Positions 36,129 to 45,654 are shown, counted from the stretch's first letter. The stretch is 64,000 nt of DNA from Gemmatimonadota bacterium (GCA_028877215.1 JAPPFJ010000012.1:164399-228398), one strand, 5' to 3'. Notes: generated from the letters alone by a model not told the origin. Numbers and translations are program-made.

Positions 36129-36947
36129 ATGGGCGCGGGTGGGGATTTTCTGGATCTGCTCAAGGCTGAGGGATACCGGCTGCCCGGCGCCGATCTGAAG
36201 GAAAACGCGCCGGGTAGCGCGGCGTCCCTTCCGTTTCAACCCACCGAGGGCACGACCATCCTGGCCCTTCGCTACCGGGATGGCGTCCTCATTGCGGGGG
36301 ACCGGCGGGCCACCGCCGGCCACACCGTGCTTTATGACCGCGCCGACAAGGTCATCGATATCGACGCGTTTTCGGTGATGGCCATTTCCGGATCGCCGGC
36401 CATGGCGTACGAAATCGCCCGCATCCTCGAACACACCTTTCAATATCACCGGCGGCGGCAGCTGCAGGAAATGAGCCTGGCGGCCAAGCTGCGGCGCCTT
36501 TCCCTCCTGATTCGCGACAACCTGCCAATGGCCATGCAGGGCATCGGCCCGGTGATTCCCATTTTCGCCACGTTCGACCGACAGGAAAGCCGAGGCAAGA
36601 TCTTCTTCTACGACGTGCTGGGAGCGCAGTTCGAGAGCGCCGACTTTGCCACGACGGGATCCGGCGCGGCGGCCATCCGGGGTGCGATGTTCTATAATAA
36701 CCAGTGGGGCGAACGTCCGTTTGCCGAGTTGGACCGGAGCGAGAGCCTCGTTACGGCCCTGCGCCTGCTGCATACGGCTGCGGAATACGATGCCGCCACC
36801 GGGAGGTACGAACGGGACGCCGGCGTGTTGCCCACGGTGAAGACGATCTCGGCGGATGGCCTGCGCACCGTGCCCGAGGAGGATCTGCGGGCGTGCTACG
36901 AGCGGTATATTGCCCGTGCCGGGGAATCGGGAGGCGATGAGGGATGA
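36129..36947 (+). CDS. prcB: Proteasome beta subunit
   Basis: 272 residues from ATG 36129, right after the UBact stop. A propeptide of about 41 residues precedes the catalytic Thr42 in EGTTILALRYRDGVLIAGDR. Counting from that Thr, Asp17 and Lys33 of the active site are present (GDRRAT and RADKVIDID). Other family blocks are AISGSPAMAYEIARILEH and EYDAATGRYERDAG. The subunit forms the inner two rings of the 20S core and carries the threonine protease activity. The stop overlaps the alpha-subunit start (ATGATG), which fits coupled synthesis of the two subunits. Confidence 0.95.
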   Translation: MGAGGDFLDLLKAEGYRLPGADLKENAPGSAASLPFQPTEGTTILALRYRDGVLIAGDRRATAGHTVLYDRADKVIDIDAFSVMAISGSPAMAYEIARILEHTFQYHRRRQLQEMSLAAKLRRLSLLIRDNLPMAMQGIGPVIPIFATFDRQESRGKIFFYDVLGAQFESADFATTGSGAAAIRGAMFYNNQWGERPFAELDRSESLVTALRLLHTAAEYDAATGRYERDAGVLPTVKTISADGLRTVPEEDLRACYERYIARAGESGGDEG

Positions 36948-37723
36948 TGCTGGACGAACCCTATCGATGGGCGGAGGCGGTAGCCAACCGGCGGGAGTAT
37001 ATAGAGGACCAGCTCCGGGGCGGCAGCCCGGTTGTGGGTCTGGCCTGGCGGGACGGCGCCCTGCTTTTGACGCTGGGTCAGGGGCAACAGAAGATCTTCG
37101 AGGTCTACGACCGCATCGGTATGGCCGCGCTCGGGCATCCGGCCGACATCGAGAAGCTGCGGCAGTCCGCCGTGGACCTGGCGTCGGTGATTGGGTTCAA
37201 CTATTCCGAGCAGGACGTGAACCTGCAGCAGATCGTACACTTCGGCCTGGGTCCGGCGGTCAAGACGGCGTTCGACGAAGTCTTCCGGTCGCCGTTTATC
37301 GTACGTGTCCTGATGTTGGAACTGGATGTATCGGAGGAAGGCGCTGTCTTCTATACCGTGGACTACGACGGCACGTTTCAGAAGCACGAAGGCCGCGGCG
37401 TTATAGGCGAGATTCCGGAAGCGGACGGCTTGATGCGGAGCCGTTTGCCGGAAAACCACCGGTTCAGCCTGCGGAACGCATTGAAGGCCGCGCTGGAGGC
37501 GTGGGCGGCCGGGCGGTTCGTTGGAACCCTGGACGAAATCCCACGGGAAATATCGGAGCTGGAACGGATGGCCGGTGAAGCGGACCTGCAGGCCATCCTG
37601 AAGGACGCGTTGGCATCGGCCACGGTCGAGGCCGTGGTTCTGGACCGGTCCGGCACGGACAAACGCCGGTTTCGCGTCCTCGGCGATCGCGAGATACAGC
37701 CCGTAATCAAGCCCTATCGCTGA
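36944..37723 (+). CDS. prcA: Proteasome alpha subunit
   Basis: 259 residues overlapping prcB by four bases. It has the alpha-type start with a gate helix (YRWAEAVANRREYIEDQLRG), then SPVVGLAWRDGALLLTLGQG, KIFEVYDRIGMAALGHPADI and LRQSAVDLASVIGFNYSEQ. There is no catalytic threonine, as expected for the outer rings that gate entry and dock the ATPase. The C-terminus ends DREIQPVIKPYR. ATG 36944 or ATG 36947 could start the protein. It is followed by 190 bases with two short dispersed repeats before pafA. Confidence 0.92.
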   Translation: MMLDEPYRWAEAVANRREYIEDQLRGGSPVVGLAWRDGALLLTLGQGQQKIFEVYDRIGMAALGHPADIEKLRQSAVDLASVIGFNYSEQDVNLQQIVHFGLGPAVKTAFDEVFRSPFIVRVLMLELDVSEEGAVFYTVDYDGTFQKHEGRGVIGEIPEADGLMRSRLPENHRFSLRNALKAALEAWAAGRFVGTLDEIPREISELERMAGEADLQAILKDALASATVEAVVLDRSGTDKRRFRVLGDREIQPVIKPYR

Positions 37724-37748
37724 GCGCCGCCAAACTTGCGTCTGAAGA

Positions 37749-37861
37749 CTGAGCCGCTCCCTGAGCCTGTCGAAGGGTCGGCGACAATCTCACCGAACAC
37801 CAGATCCCCGCCCCGCACGTGTAGGGGCGTCCCTTGTGGGCGCCCGGCTTGTCGCTGAGGC
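37749..37861. repeat. Two short dispersed repeats between prcA and pafA
   Basis: Bases ctgagcctgtcgaagggtcg (37751 onward) recur near 39632 and 52286, with the inverse ttcgacaagctcag near 52350-52410. Bases gtaggggcgtcccttgtggg (37822 onward) form a palindrome related to 8549 and 61914. Confidence 0.65.
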
Positions 37862-37914
37862 TGGAGGCCATCCCCAACGGCCTTGACGAACAGGCGTCCA
37901 ATTGAGGACAAGAG

Positions 37915-39381
37915 ATGGAACGCCGCATTTTCGGTCTGGAAACCGAATACGGGTGCATGGCGCCGGAGCACGAGGGGTTCGTCAGCCCGGATGCCATTAC
38001 GGTGAAGGTGAAAGACCATGTCTTCCACACCGAGCGCAGGGGGATCGTCGACATCCACTATCGGGGCCGGGACGAACCGCCGGGAAACGGCGGTTTTTTG
38101 TTCAATTCCGGCAGGGTATATATCGATATGGGGCATATCGAATACACCACGCCGGAATGCAAGAGCCTGTTCGACCTGGTGGCCTCGGACCGGGCGGGAG
38201 AACGGCTTCTGCAGCGCGCGCTTCGTTCGCTGGGGCTGGCGAAAGAGGCGTCGTTCCTCAAGAATAACATCGACCACTACACCGGCGCCACGTTCGGCTG
38301 CCACGAGAATTACCTGATTCGGCGAAACGTGCCGTTCTCAATGGTTGTGATACCGGCGCTGCTTCCTTTTCTGGTAACGCGGCAGATATACAGCGGCGCA
38401 GGCAGGGTGGGCAGCTACGACGACAGCTTCTACTATTATGGCAGGGACGACGTCGACGACTCCGGACACGAGGACCCCGTCGCCTTTCAGATTTCGCAGC
38501 GCGCGGACCACATCGTCACGGAGATCTATCAGTGGATCCAGTTCAGCCGTGCGATCATCAATACGCGCGACGAACCGCTGGCAGACTACAACAAGTACCG
38601 CAGGCTGCACCTGCTGATGGGCGACTCGAATATGTCGGAGTACGCCACCGCGCTGAAGGTCGGTACCACCGCGATGGTGTTGAATCTGCTCGAACACAAG
38701 ATTTTCCCGCAGGACGTGGGCCTCGGCGACCCGGTGTGGGCTTTGAAGGAGATTTCCCGGGACCCGACCCACAAATGGATTCTGGAACGCAAGAACGGAA
38801 GGCCGGTTTCGGCCGTGGATATCCAGCGCCGGTACCTGGATCTGGCGAAGCAGCATCTGCGCGGGATGGATGAGGAGTCGGACTGGGTGCTGGTCGAATG
38901 GGAGAAGACGCTGGACGACCTGGAACGGGATCCGATGGTCCTGAAGGACCGGCTGGACTGGGTGGCGAAGAAGTGGATGCTGGATATGTTCGTGCAGTCG
39001 GAAGGCCTGGAGTGGAACGATCCGTGGCTCCAGAGCCTGGATCTGGAGTTTCACAATATCGATCCCAACCGGGGATTCTTCCTCGACCTGGAGCACAAGG
39101 GGATGACGCACCGCATTCTGTCCGAGGAGCAGATCGCCCGCGCGGGAGACGAACCGCCCGCCGATACGCGCGCCCGGGGCCGGTCCGACGTGATCAGGGC
39201 GTTGTCGGAGAACCGGATGCGGTATATCGTGGACTGGGACTCGGTCTATCTGGAGAACGAAAGCCACCTGAGTCTCCAGGACCCGTTCGAAACATACAGC
39301 GACGCGGCGGCCGAATTCATCGCCGAGATCCGCTCCGCCTCACCCTCGCCCCGCCGTCCCATGCGGCGCAGGTTGAGATGA
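37915..39381 (+). CDS. pafA: PafA-type ligase for the UBact tag
   Basis: 488 residues of the PafA/Dop fold, starting MERRIFGLETEYG (Glu9 and Glu11). It lacks the insertion seen in the upstream Dop. The active-site strand reads NSGRVYIDMGHIEYTTPEC with Asp71 in the catalytic place. Shared blocks are FGCHENYLIRRNVPFS, LPFLVTRQIYSGAGRVG, INTRDEPLADYNKYRRLHL and GDSNMSEYATALKVGTTAMV. PafA uses ATP to phosphorylate the tag's terminal Glu and joins it to a substrate lysine. Ligase versus second deconjugase cannot be fully settled from sequence; absence of the insertion favours ligase. It is the last gene of the operon, followed by a strong terminator. Confidence 0.85.
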   Translation: MERRIFGLETEYGCMAPEHEGFVSPDAITVKVKDHVFHTERRGIVDIHYRGRDEPPGNGGFLFNSGRVYIDMGHIEYTTPECKSLFDLVASDRAGERLLQRALRSLGLAKEASFLKNNIDHYTGATFGCHENYLIRRNVPFSMVVIPALLPFLVTRQIYSGAGRVGSYDDSFYYYGRDDVDDSGHEDPVAFQISQRADHIVTEIYQWIQFSRAIINTRDEPLADYNKYRRLHLLMGDSNMSEYATALKVGTTAMVLNLLEHKIFPQDVGLGDPVWALKEISRDPTHKWILERKNGRPVSAVDIQRRYLDLAKQHLRGMDEESDWVLVEWEKTLDDLERDPMVLKDRLDWVAKKWMLDMFVQSEGLEWNDPWLQSLDLEFHNIDPNRGFFLDLEHKGMTHRILSEEQIARAGDEPPADTRARGRSDVIRALSENRMRYIVDWDSVYLENESHLSLQDPFETYSDAAAEFIAEIRSASPSPRRPMRRRLR

Positions 39382-39434
39382 TAATCCTTATGTATCAATC
39401 GTAATCGCCCCGCCGAGAAAAGCCGGATATGCAC

Positions 39435-39480
39435 ACGGGATGCCCGAAGGAACCCGCACCTTCGCGCATCCCGTTTTTTT
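39435..39480 (+). terminator. Strong terminator closing the UBact-proteasome operon
   Basis: Outer stem acgggatgc / gcatcccgt (39435-39443, 39466-39474) with an inner stem cgaagg / ccttcg, followed by seven or more T. Confidence 0.92.
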
Positions 39481-39481
39481 T

Positions 39482-39962
39482 GCGCCTGTACTCACGCCTG
39501 TCCAAAAACGGGTTTGATTCACTACGAAAGTCGCGAAAGTGCGCGAAATGTACGGATAGAAAAATCGTCCACAGCCACTGGCGAAACGCTGAGCCCTCAC
39601 CTTCGCCAAAACTGTCATCCAGAGGACTCGCACTGAGCCTGTCGAAGTGGCCTGCGTACGACGTCGGCGAAACACGTCCGTTACACGTAAGGGCAGACTG
39701 CCATGCAGCGCAGGCCGACGAAGGATCTACTGCAGCATGGGATCATCCTGGTGCGATTTGCACGTGGCGATTACCTGAGAGGCAGCACGTCCGCCTGCAG
39801 CGCGGGACGGAAGCGGCGAAAGATGCTTCGAATCCACTTTTCGAACCTCATCTCCAAGAATACCACGGATCCTGGACAGCAGCGACCTGTACCGAAATCC
39901 AGCGGTGTGACGACGCGAGAATTCGATTGTAGATTCGTCTCGTAGAATTGCCATTTACTATC
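39482..39962. other. Intergenic boundary before the ATPase-NACHT island
   Basis: It contains a cactgagcctgtcgaagtgg repeat (39629 onward). A frame at 39703-39945 (80 residues, basic) has no recognisable family and no ribosome site. It may be a decayed gene. Nothing else is supported. Confidence 0.4.
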
Positions 39963-39992
39963 TTGACTAAATTTACTCAATAGAGTAAATTT
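39963..39992 (+). promoter_or_regulatory. Promoter with embedded palindromic operator, possibly leaderless
   Basis: TTGACT (39963-39968), a 17-base spacer, TAAATT (39986-39991). The spacer and -10 box are covered by the perfect inverted repeat aaatttactc-aata-gagtaaattt (39969-39992). The start codon at 39998 falls where transcription should begin and no Shine-Dalgarno is present, suggesting a leaderless transcript under repressor control. Confidence 0.65.
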
Positions 39993-39997
39993 CAAGT

Positions 39998-41248
39998 ATG
40001 CGATCTTTCCAGCGTGCTCAAGTAAAGGCTCTGATAGACAGATTGGGCGAAGCACCCCAGCAACTTATCGCTCTATTTGGGCCACGCCAAACGGGCAAAA
40101 CGACCATTGTGCGCCAGGCGTTCCGGCAGATTGACGTCGGGAGTCGCTTCCTGTCCGTGGACGAACCCGACAGCTCCGAAATCAGCGTTCGCTTAGATGC
40201 TACCAAATCAATCCTGCCCCGAAAACAGGACCGACCCACGGAGTGGCTCGTACACCACTGGGAAGAAGCCCGCATGGATGCTGAAGAATTCGGACGCGGC
40301 TTTGTGCTGGCGATAGACGAGATTCAGAAGATCCCGAACTGGTCGGACACCGTAAAGGGACTGTGGGACGCGGACCGCGCACGGAACTGCCCGCTGCACG
40401 TGGTGATCCTTGGTTCGGCGCCGCTGCTGATGCAATCCGGTTTGAGTGAAAGCCTCGCAGGCCGCTTCGAGGCCATTCACGTCTCACACTGGTCCCTTGC
40501 GGAAATGGCGGAGGCATTCGATTTCGATCTGCGGAAATATCTGTACTTCGGCGGCTATCCTGGGGCTGCACGATTCGCCCGGAATCAGGATCGTTGGCGA
40601 AACTACATCCTGGGCGCGCTCGTCGAGCCAAATGTAGAGCGCGATATCCTTGCTATGACCCGTGTGGACAAACCGGCGCTGCTCAAACGGCTATTCGAAT
40701 TAGGGGCCGCCTATTCCGGACAAATCCTTTCGTACACGAAAATGCTGGGCCACCTGCATGATGCCGGCAACACCACCACACTTGCCCGCTACCTCGATCT
40801 GCTCTCGGACGCCGGGTTGCTCGCGGGTTTGCCGAAATATTCCAACCGTCCACATCGACGTCGCGCCTCGAGCCCAAAGCTCATCGTGCTCAACACCGCC
40901 CTGATGACGGCCGGCTCGGGGTACTCATCTGATGAAGCGCACGCCGACCGCTCATTCCGGGGGCGCATTGTCGAGAGTGCGGTTGGCGCGCATCTGTATA
41001 ATACCGCGCGGCCGGATACCCGCCTATACTATTGGCGGGATGGTTCTCACGAAGTCGACTTCGTCCTGGAACGCGGTCCTCGCATCATCGCCGTCGAGGT
41101 CAAGAGCGGCATAAAGAACCTGAATTTTCGCGGAATGGAAATCTTCAATCAGCGTTTTCGTCCATATCGATCGCTGCTTGTTGGAGAAGGCGGTATCGGA
41201 CTCAATGAATTTCTGACTGTCTCAGCCAATCACTGGTTTGAGAAATGA
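39998..41248 (+). CDS. AAA ATPase with DUF4143-type C-terminal nuclease-like domain
   Basis: 416 residues. Walker A GPRQTGKTT is at 28-36 and Walker B is FVLAIDEIQK (about 102-111). The C-terminal DUF4143 region contains a PD-(D/E)xK-like core HEVDFVLERGPRIIAVEVKS with Asp354, Glu367 and Lys369. Proteins of this class are common orphan ATPases in bacteria and archaea, and some associate with mobile or defence islands; their substrates are unknown. The stop overlaps the start of the giant NACHT-like gene by four bases (ATGA), so the two are co-translated and probably act together. Codon use is less GC-rich than in the proteasome operon, which suggests horizontal transfer. Confidence 0.85.
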   Translation: MRSFQRAQVKALIDRLGEAPQQLIALFGPRQTGKTTIVRQAFRQIDVGSRFLSVDEPDSSEISVRLDATKSILPRKQDRPTEWLVHHWEEARMDAEEFGRGFVLAIDEIQKIPNWSDTVKGLWDADRARNCPLHVVILGSAPLLMQSGLSESLAGRFEAIHVSHWSLAEMAEAFDFDLRKYLYFGGYPGAARFARNQDRWRNYILGALVEPNVERDILAMTRVDKPALLKRLFELGAAYSGQILSYTKMLGHLHDAGNTTTLARYLDLLSDAGLLAGLPKYSNRPHRRRASSPKLIVLNTALMTAGSGYSSDEAHADRSFRGRIVESAVGAHLYNTARPDTRLYYWRDGSHEVDFVLERGPRIIAVEVKSGIKNLNFRGMEIFNQRFRPYRSLLVGEGGIGLNEFLTVSANHWFEK

Positions 41249-44200
41249 TGAAAACGATCGTCCCACGCACCTGTACAGTGATCCCGATTGGGGATGAGAA
41301 ACGAAACCCGGTAGCGGACTCACGATCTCTATCGGAGTTGCGGGTTGCTCCGGCTTATGTGCTGCTGGGTGATCCCGGCTCGGGAAAGACCACCGCGTTC
41401 GAGACAGAGAAAAAGGCGCTTGGGGACGAGGCCTGCAAGGTCGATGCGCGAGACTTTCTCGCTCTGGACTTGGATATGCACCCTGAGTGGCGCACCACGA
41501 TACTCTTTATCGACGGTCTTGACGAGGTTCGGGCGGGCGCTACCGACGCACGTACTCCCTTTGACAAGATCCGCAATCGTCTCGAAAGACTGGGACGTCC
41601 CCGTTTCCGATTGTCGTGCCGGGAAGCGGACTGGCTCGCGGAAAACGATTGGAAGCGTCTGACAACCGTTTCGCCCGGCTCAAGCGTCACGGTGCTTCGT
41701 CTCGATCCCCTTAACGAACTGAACATAGTGCAGATATTGGAATGCAAGGGCGTCAAAGATCCCCAGGCCTTTATGGAAAACGCCCGGAAACGGAGGATTG
41801 ACGGACTGCTCCAAAACCCGCTGACACTTGAGTTGCTGGCCACTGTTATAGCACGTAACGAACAATGGCCGGAGAGTCGCCTGCAAACCTTTGAGCAAGC
41901 CTGTTCGCTCCTGGTAGGTGAGCACAATCTGGAACACAAAATCGCCGGACAGCCGGCGACTACGAATCAGCTGTTGGACGCCGCCGGGCGACTTTGCGCT
42001 GTCCAACTGATTTCGGGAATAGTTGGGTACACCAAGGGCACCGGAAATCCTGATTCGGACTTCCCGGATCTGGAGGGAATTGAAGCCGAAGAAAACCCAC
42101 ACGCGATGCATTCAGTGCTTTCAACAAAGCTGTTCAGGGCAGAATCGGGTTCGTTGAACCGTTTCAGCCCGATTCACCGCCACGTGGCCGAATTCCTTGG
42201 GGCATGGTACCTCGCCCGGCGAATCGAAGACGGACTCCCTTTCAGGCGGATCCTTACTCTCATTACGGGAGAAGACGGTATTGTGGTATCCGCGCTGAGA
42301 GGGTTGTCCGCCTGGCTCGCCGCGCATTGCAGGGGTGCCCGAAGTGTGCTCATCGAGCAGGATCCCGTCGGTGTCGGACTCTACGGTGACGTTCGTACGT
42401 TTTCACCTGATGAGAAACGGGCACTTATGGAAACCCTGAGTAGTGAAGTGTACCGACTCGGTTCAATTCAGACGGCGCCTGCTTTCGGGCCTCTTGCCAC
42501 GCCGGGAATGGAACCCATTCTCAGAGACACTCTGAGTCACGGGAGTCGCGAAAGCGAACACCAGATGTTCGTGAGTTTTGTACTCAGATTCCTGTGCGAA
42601 GGGTCGCGACTGAAGGGTCTTTCCGGTTTACTGCTCGATATCGTCCGTGACGAGTCGAGGTGGCCGGGCATCAACGAGTTAGCCCTCAATGCATTCATAC
42701 ACTTCGAGGACGACAAGACGGCAAACTCCAAACTCAAGAAGCTCTTGATAGAGATTCAGGACGGAATCGTCTCCGACCCTGATCACGAACTGCTGGGAAT
42801 TTTGCTATGGCATCTGTACCCCAGGGAACTACCTCCCATTGAGGTCTGGAATTACCATTGGTCTTCAAGCGACCAGAGTTCGTTAATTGGATACTACAAG
42901 CTGTTCTGGAGTATTGGCCTTGTCCAACAGTCGAATAATGAGCAAGTCGTGGCACTCCTCAATGACCTGCGTGAACGGCGTCTTGGTTCTGGCACGGATC
43001 AGGTAAACGTCCATCCCTTCGAAGACTTCCCCCTCAGGTTGTTAGCTAGAGGATTGCACGTTCAGGGAGATCAACTGGATACCCAACATCTGTACGACTG
43101 GCTGGACTCAGGTCTCGCGGCGGACACCGTTAGAGACAATTCTGTCGCTGAGATACGAACCTGGCTCGAAAAACGTCCACAGATTCAAAAGAACGTCATC
43201 ATTGAAGGCTTGAATCGCTGTCCTCAATCTGACGATTTCAGGTATTGCGCGTTCAGCGTTCAAAAGCGTCTGTTCGGCGCCGACCTGCCGGCGGACTTTG
43301 GACACTGGTGTCTCAAACAGGCCGTACAAATGACCAGCGCAGACTCATTGATTGCAGATCATCTCTTGGAACTCGCCTGGCGGTGTTACACGGAGCGACG
43401 CGGTAACAATGGCCTGTCGCTTGAACTACTGAAGGAGAATTCACGGAACAACAATGCGCTGATGAGTATGTATCTCGATCAAGGCGGAGTTCCAAGCTCC
43501 AGTCCAGGGGCTGATCGCGTGGAAGACAGGGACACGCGCAAAGCCATTTATATTGATCGGCGCCGGAGGGAAGAAAAGCAATGGCTGGACGAAGTCCGGT
43601 CCAACGAAGCCGCGCTACGCGAGAACAGGGCTGCGCCAGTTCTACTTCACGAAATCGCAAGGATTTACTTCGGTAACTTTTTTGGCTTTAACGCAAATGA
43701 TGCTCCGAGGGCCATCGAGAAACGCTTTCGAGGTGAACCCGGTTTGATCGACGCTGCGTTCGCCGGACTTCGTGGTACTGTTATGCGTGAGGATATCCCC
43801 AAACTTCAGGAGATTATAGATATTAGAGAGACGGGCCGTATGCACGCCCTTGGTTGGCCCTTCCTTGCGAGCCTGGCAGAATCGGATAGGAAAGTTCCGG
43901 TAGAAATGTCTCGATGGGATGAAGAGCGGGTCCGAACGGCAATTGGGTTCTACTATTGTACGCCCCACGGGGAATATCGGCCTGACTGGTATGCTCGGAT
44001 TCTTGAGAAGCGCCCGGGTATCGTCGCCGACGTTCAGGTCCGATTCGCTCGATCGGAATTGCGCAGTGGTCGACACAGTATATACAAACTCTGGGAACTG
44101 GCGCACGACCCGTCGCACGCGGAAGTTGCCCGGCTGGCGAGCGTCCGCCTCCTGCGTTCTTTTCCGACACGATGCAAGACTGAACAGATTGACGCGCTGG

Positions 44201-45351
44201 ACTATCTCCTCTGGTCTGCACTACGATATGCCGACCGCACGTTGTTCAGAGAACTGATTGAATCAAAACTGTCCCGCAAGAGCATGAACGACGCTCAGCG
44301 CGTGCATTGGTTGGCGGTCGCGGCAATAGTCGCACCTGAGTCATATACAGAGCATCTTATAAACTACGTGGAAGGTCAAGAAAATCGGATCCGTCAGTTC
44401 CTGGGATTTTTACCCGACGTAATTTCTCCCGCAGGTGGTTCACTTTCTGATATCAATCTGGGAGTTAGAGTATTGGAAGTTTTCGTTCGGCTTATAGCAG
44501 CCTACGTCGGACCGCACCAAAGATGGGATGATGAATCCGATGATGACAAGGGCGGCATCGTTGGACCTGAAATGCAAGCCGTATGGCTTGTCGATAATCT
44601 GATTCAACGACTCGCGGGCAGGTCCGGCGACACCGCGAGTGCCGCGCTGGACAGACTTCTCGAGGAAAATATGCTTTCGGCTTGGCACGACGTCCTGTCA
44701 CGCGCGAGAGATTACCAACGGGTAATCCATCGCGACACCGGCTATCGCCATCCGGAAATTCGGGAAGTCTGCCGGACCCTGGACAGTGGCAGCCCCGCCA
44801 ACGCGGCGGACCTTGCCGCACTCGTGGTGGACAGGTTGGACGAAATTGCCACACAGATCATGTCCGGAAACACCGATGATTGGCGGCAGTATTGGAATGA
44901 GGATCAGCACGGACGACCTCGCGGTCCGAAAAGCGAGAATTCGTGCCGGGATGCGCTGCTTTCGGATCTGCGCGTACGCCTTTCAAGTGAACTGGATGCG
45001 CAACCGGAGGGACAGTACGCCAGGGACAAACGTGCCGACATTCGCGTATCGTCGGGCCGGGATTATCAAGTGCCGATCGAAATAAAAAAGAACGACCATT
45101 CCCATCTTTGGACCGCGATAAAGACGCAGTTGATCGCTAAATATACTCGAGATCCGGATACTTCCAGACACGGCATCTATCTGGTATTTTGGTTCGGCAA
45201 GGCGTTCACCCGACGTTCTCCATCGGGATCCCGTCCGGACACACCCGATGAACTGCGGGAACAGCTGAAGGCGACGCTTTCCCATGAGGAATCCCGTAGG
45301 ATAGCCGTCGTTGTTATCGACGTCAGCGGGAAAGAAACGAACTCGGGATAA
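41245..45351 (+). CDS. NACHT-like STAND NTPase with C-terminal PD-(D/E)xK-like nuclease segment
   Basis: 1368 residues. The N-terminal NTPase has Walker A LLGDPGSGKTT (40-50) and a NACHT-type Walker B ILFIDGLDEV (86-95), then RFRLSCREADW as the sensor region and a helical arm. Residues of about 330-1200 are helical with no clear motif, like the sensor scaffold of STAND proteins. The last 110 residues contain RADIRVSSGRDYQVPIEIKK (Asp1265, Glu1279, Lys1281), the spacing of a PD-(D/E)xK nuclease, and then QLIAKYTRDPDTSRHGIYLV. STAND NTPases of this layout often sense phage proteins and trigger an effector. Known Avs proteins carry the nuclease at the N-terminus; here it is C-terminal. The defence role is inference. 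Confidence 0.75.
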   Translation: MMKTIVPRTCTVIPIGDEKRNPVADSRSLSELRVAPAYVLLGDPGSGKTTAFETEKKALGDEACKVDARDFLALDLDMHPEWRTTILFIDGLDEVRAGATDARTPFDKIRNRLERLGRPRFRLSCREADWLAENDWKRLTTVSPGSSVTVLRLDPLNELNIVQILECKGVKDPQAFMENARKRRIDGLLQNPLTLELLATVIARNEQWPESRLQTFEQACSLLVGEHNLEHKIAGQPATTNQLLDAAGRLCAVQLISGIVGYTKGTGNPDSDFPDLEGIEAEENPHAMHSVLSTKLFRAESGSLNRFSPIHRHVAEFLGAWYLARRIEDGLPFRRILTLITGEDGIVVSALRGLSAWLAAHCRGARSVLIEQDPVGVGLYGDVRTFSPDEKRALMETLSSEVYRLGSIQTAPAFGPLATPGMEPILRDTLSHGSRESEHQMFVSFVLRFLCEGSRLKGLSGLLLDIVRDESRWPGINELALNAFIHFEDDKTANSKLKKLLIEIQDGIVSDPDHELLGILLWHLYPRELPPIEVWNYHWSSSDQSSLIGYYKLFWSIGLVQQSNNEQVVALLNDLRERRLGSGTDQVNVHPFEDFPLRLLARGLHVQGDQLDTQHLYDWLDSGLAADTVRDNSVAEIRTWLEKRPQIQKNVIIEGLNRCPQSDDFRYCAFSVQKRLFGADLPADFGHWCLKQAVQMTSADSLIADHLLELAWRCYTERRGNNGLSLELLKENSRNNNALMSMYLDQGGVPSSSPGADRVEDRDTRKAIYIDRRRREEKQWLDEVRSNEAALRENRAAPVLLHEIARIYFGNFFGFNANDAPRAIEKRFRGEPGLIDAAFAGLRGTVMREDIPKLQEIIDIRETGRMHALGWPFLASLAESDRKVPVEMSRWDEERVRTAIGFYYCTPHGEYRPDWYARILEKRPGIVADVQVRFARSELRSGRHSIYKLWELAHDPSHAEVARLASVRLLRSFPTRCKTEQIDALDYLLWSALRYADRTLFRELIESKLSRKSMNDAQRVHWLAVAAIVAPESYTEHLINYVEGQENRIRQFLGFLPDVISPAGGSLSDINLGVRVLEVFVRLIAAYVGPHQRWDDESDDDKGGIVGPEMQAVWLVDNLIQRLAGRSGDTASAALDRLLEENMLSAWHDVLSRARDYQRVIHRDTGYRHPEIREVCRTLDSGSPANAADLAALVVDRLDEIATQIMSGNTDDWRQYWNEDQHGRPRGPKSENSCRDALLSDLRVRLSSELDAQPEGQYARDKRADIRVSSGRDYQVPIEIKKNDHSHLWTAIKTQLIAKYTRDPDTSRHGIYLVFWFGKAFTRRSPSGSRPDTPDELREQLKATLSHEESRRIAVVVIDVSGKETNSG

Positions 45352-45654
45352 TGCCGATTAGAAATCGGCGCAATCGGCAGGTCTTGCTGGAAGGGATGCC
45401 TCTTTGCCACGTGCAACTGCATCCAGCGTTCTTGCCGGCTATATCGAATGATGTTTCTCAGGGTAGACGAATCTGCTGGATATCCTACCAAACTTAGTCT
45501 TCATTTCCTCTTCATTTCAAAACCAGCGCAGTAAAAACAGCAAGTTATACAACTTTCTACGAGTTGATTTCACCTTCGTTTCCTTCTTATTTCCCGTCGT
45601 GCGTGCACTCTGAATGTCGAATTGAAGTGTCTCAGTCTACGGGCCGCCCCTTCC
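45352..45654. other. Intergenic gap after the NACHT-like gene
   Basis: A short stem gccgatt-aga-aatcggc follows the stop at once (45353-45369) but has no T run. The remainder is moderately AT-rich with no gene or known repeat seen. It separates two convergent genes. Confidence 0.4.

Noticed and set aside
39703..39945. 80-residue basic frame possibly encoding a small toxin or antitoxin
   Set aside because: No recognisable motif, no partner gene and no ribosome site; kept only as unassigned sequence.
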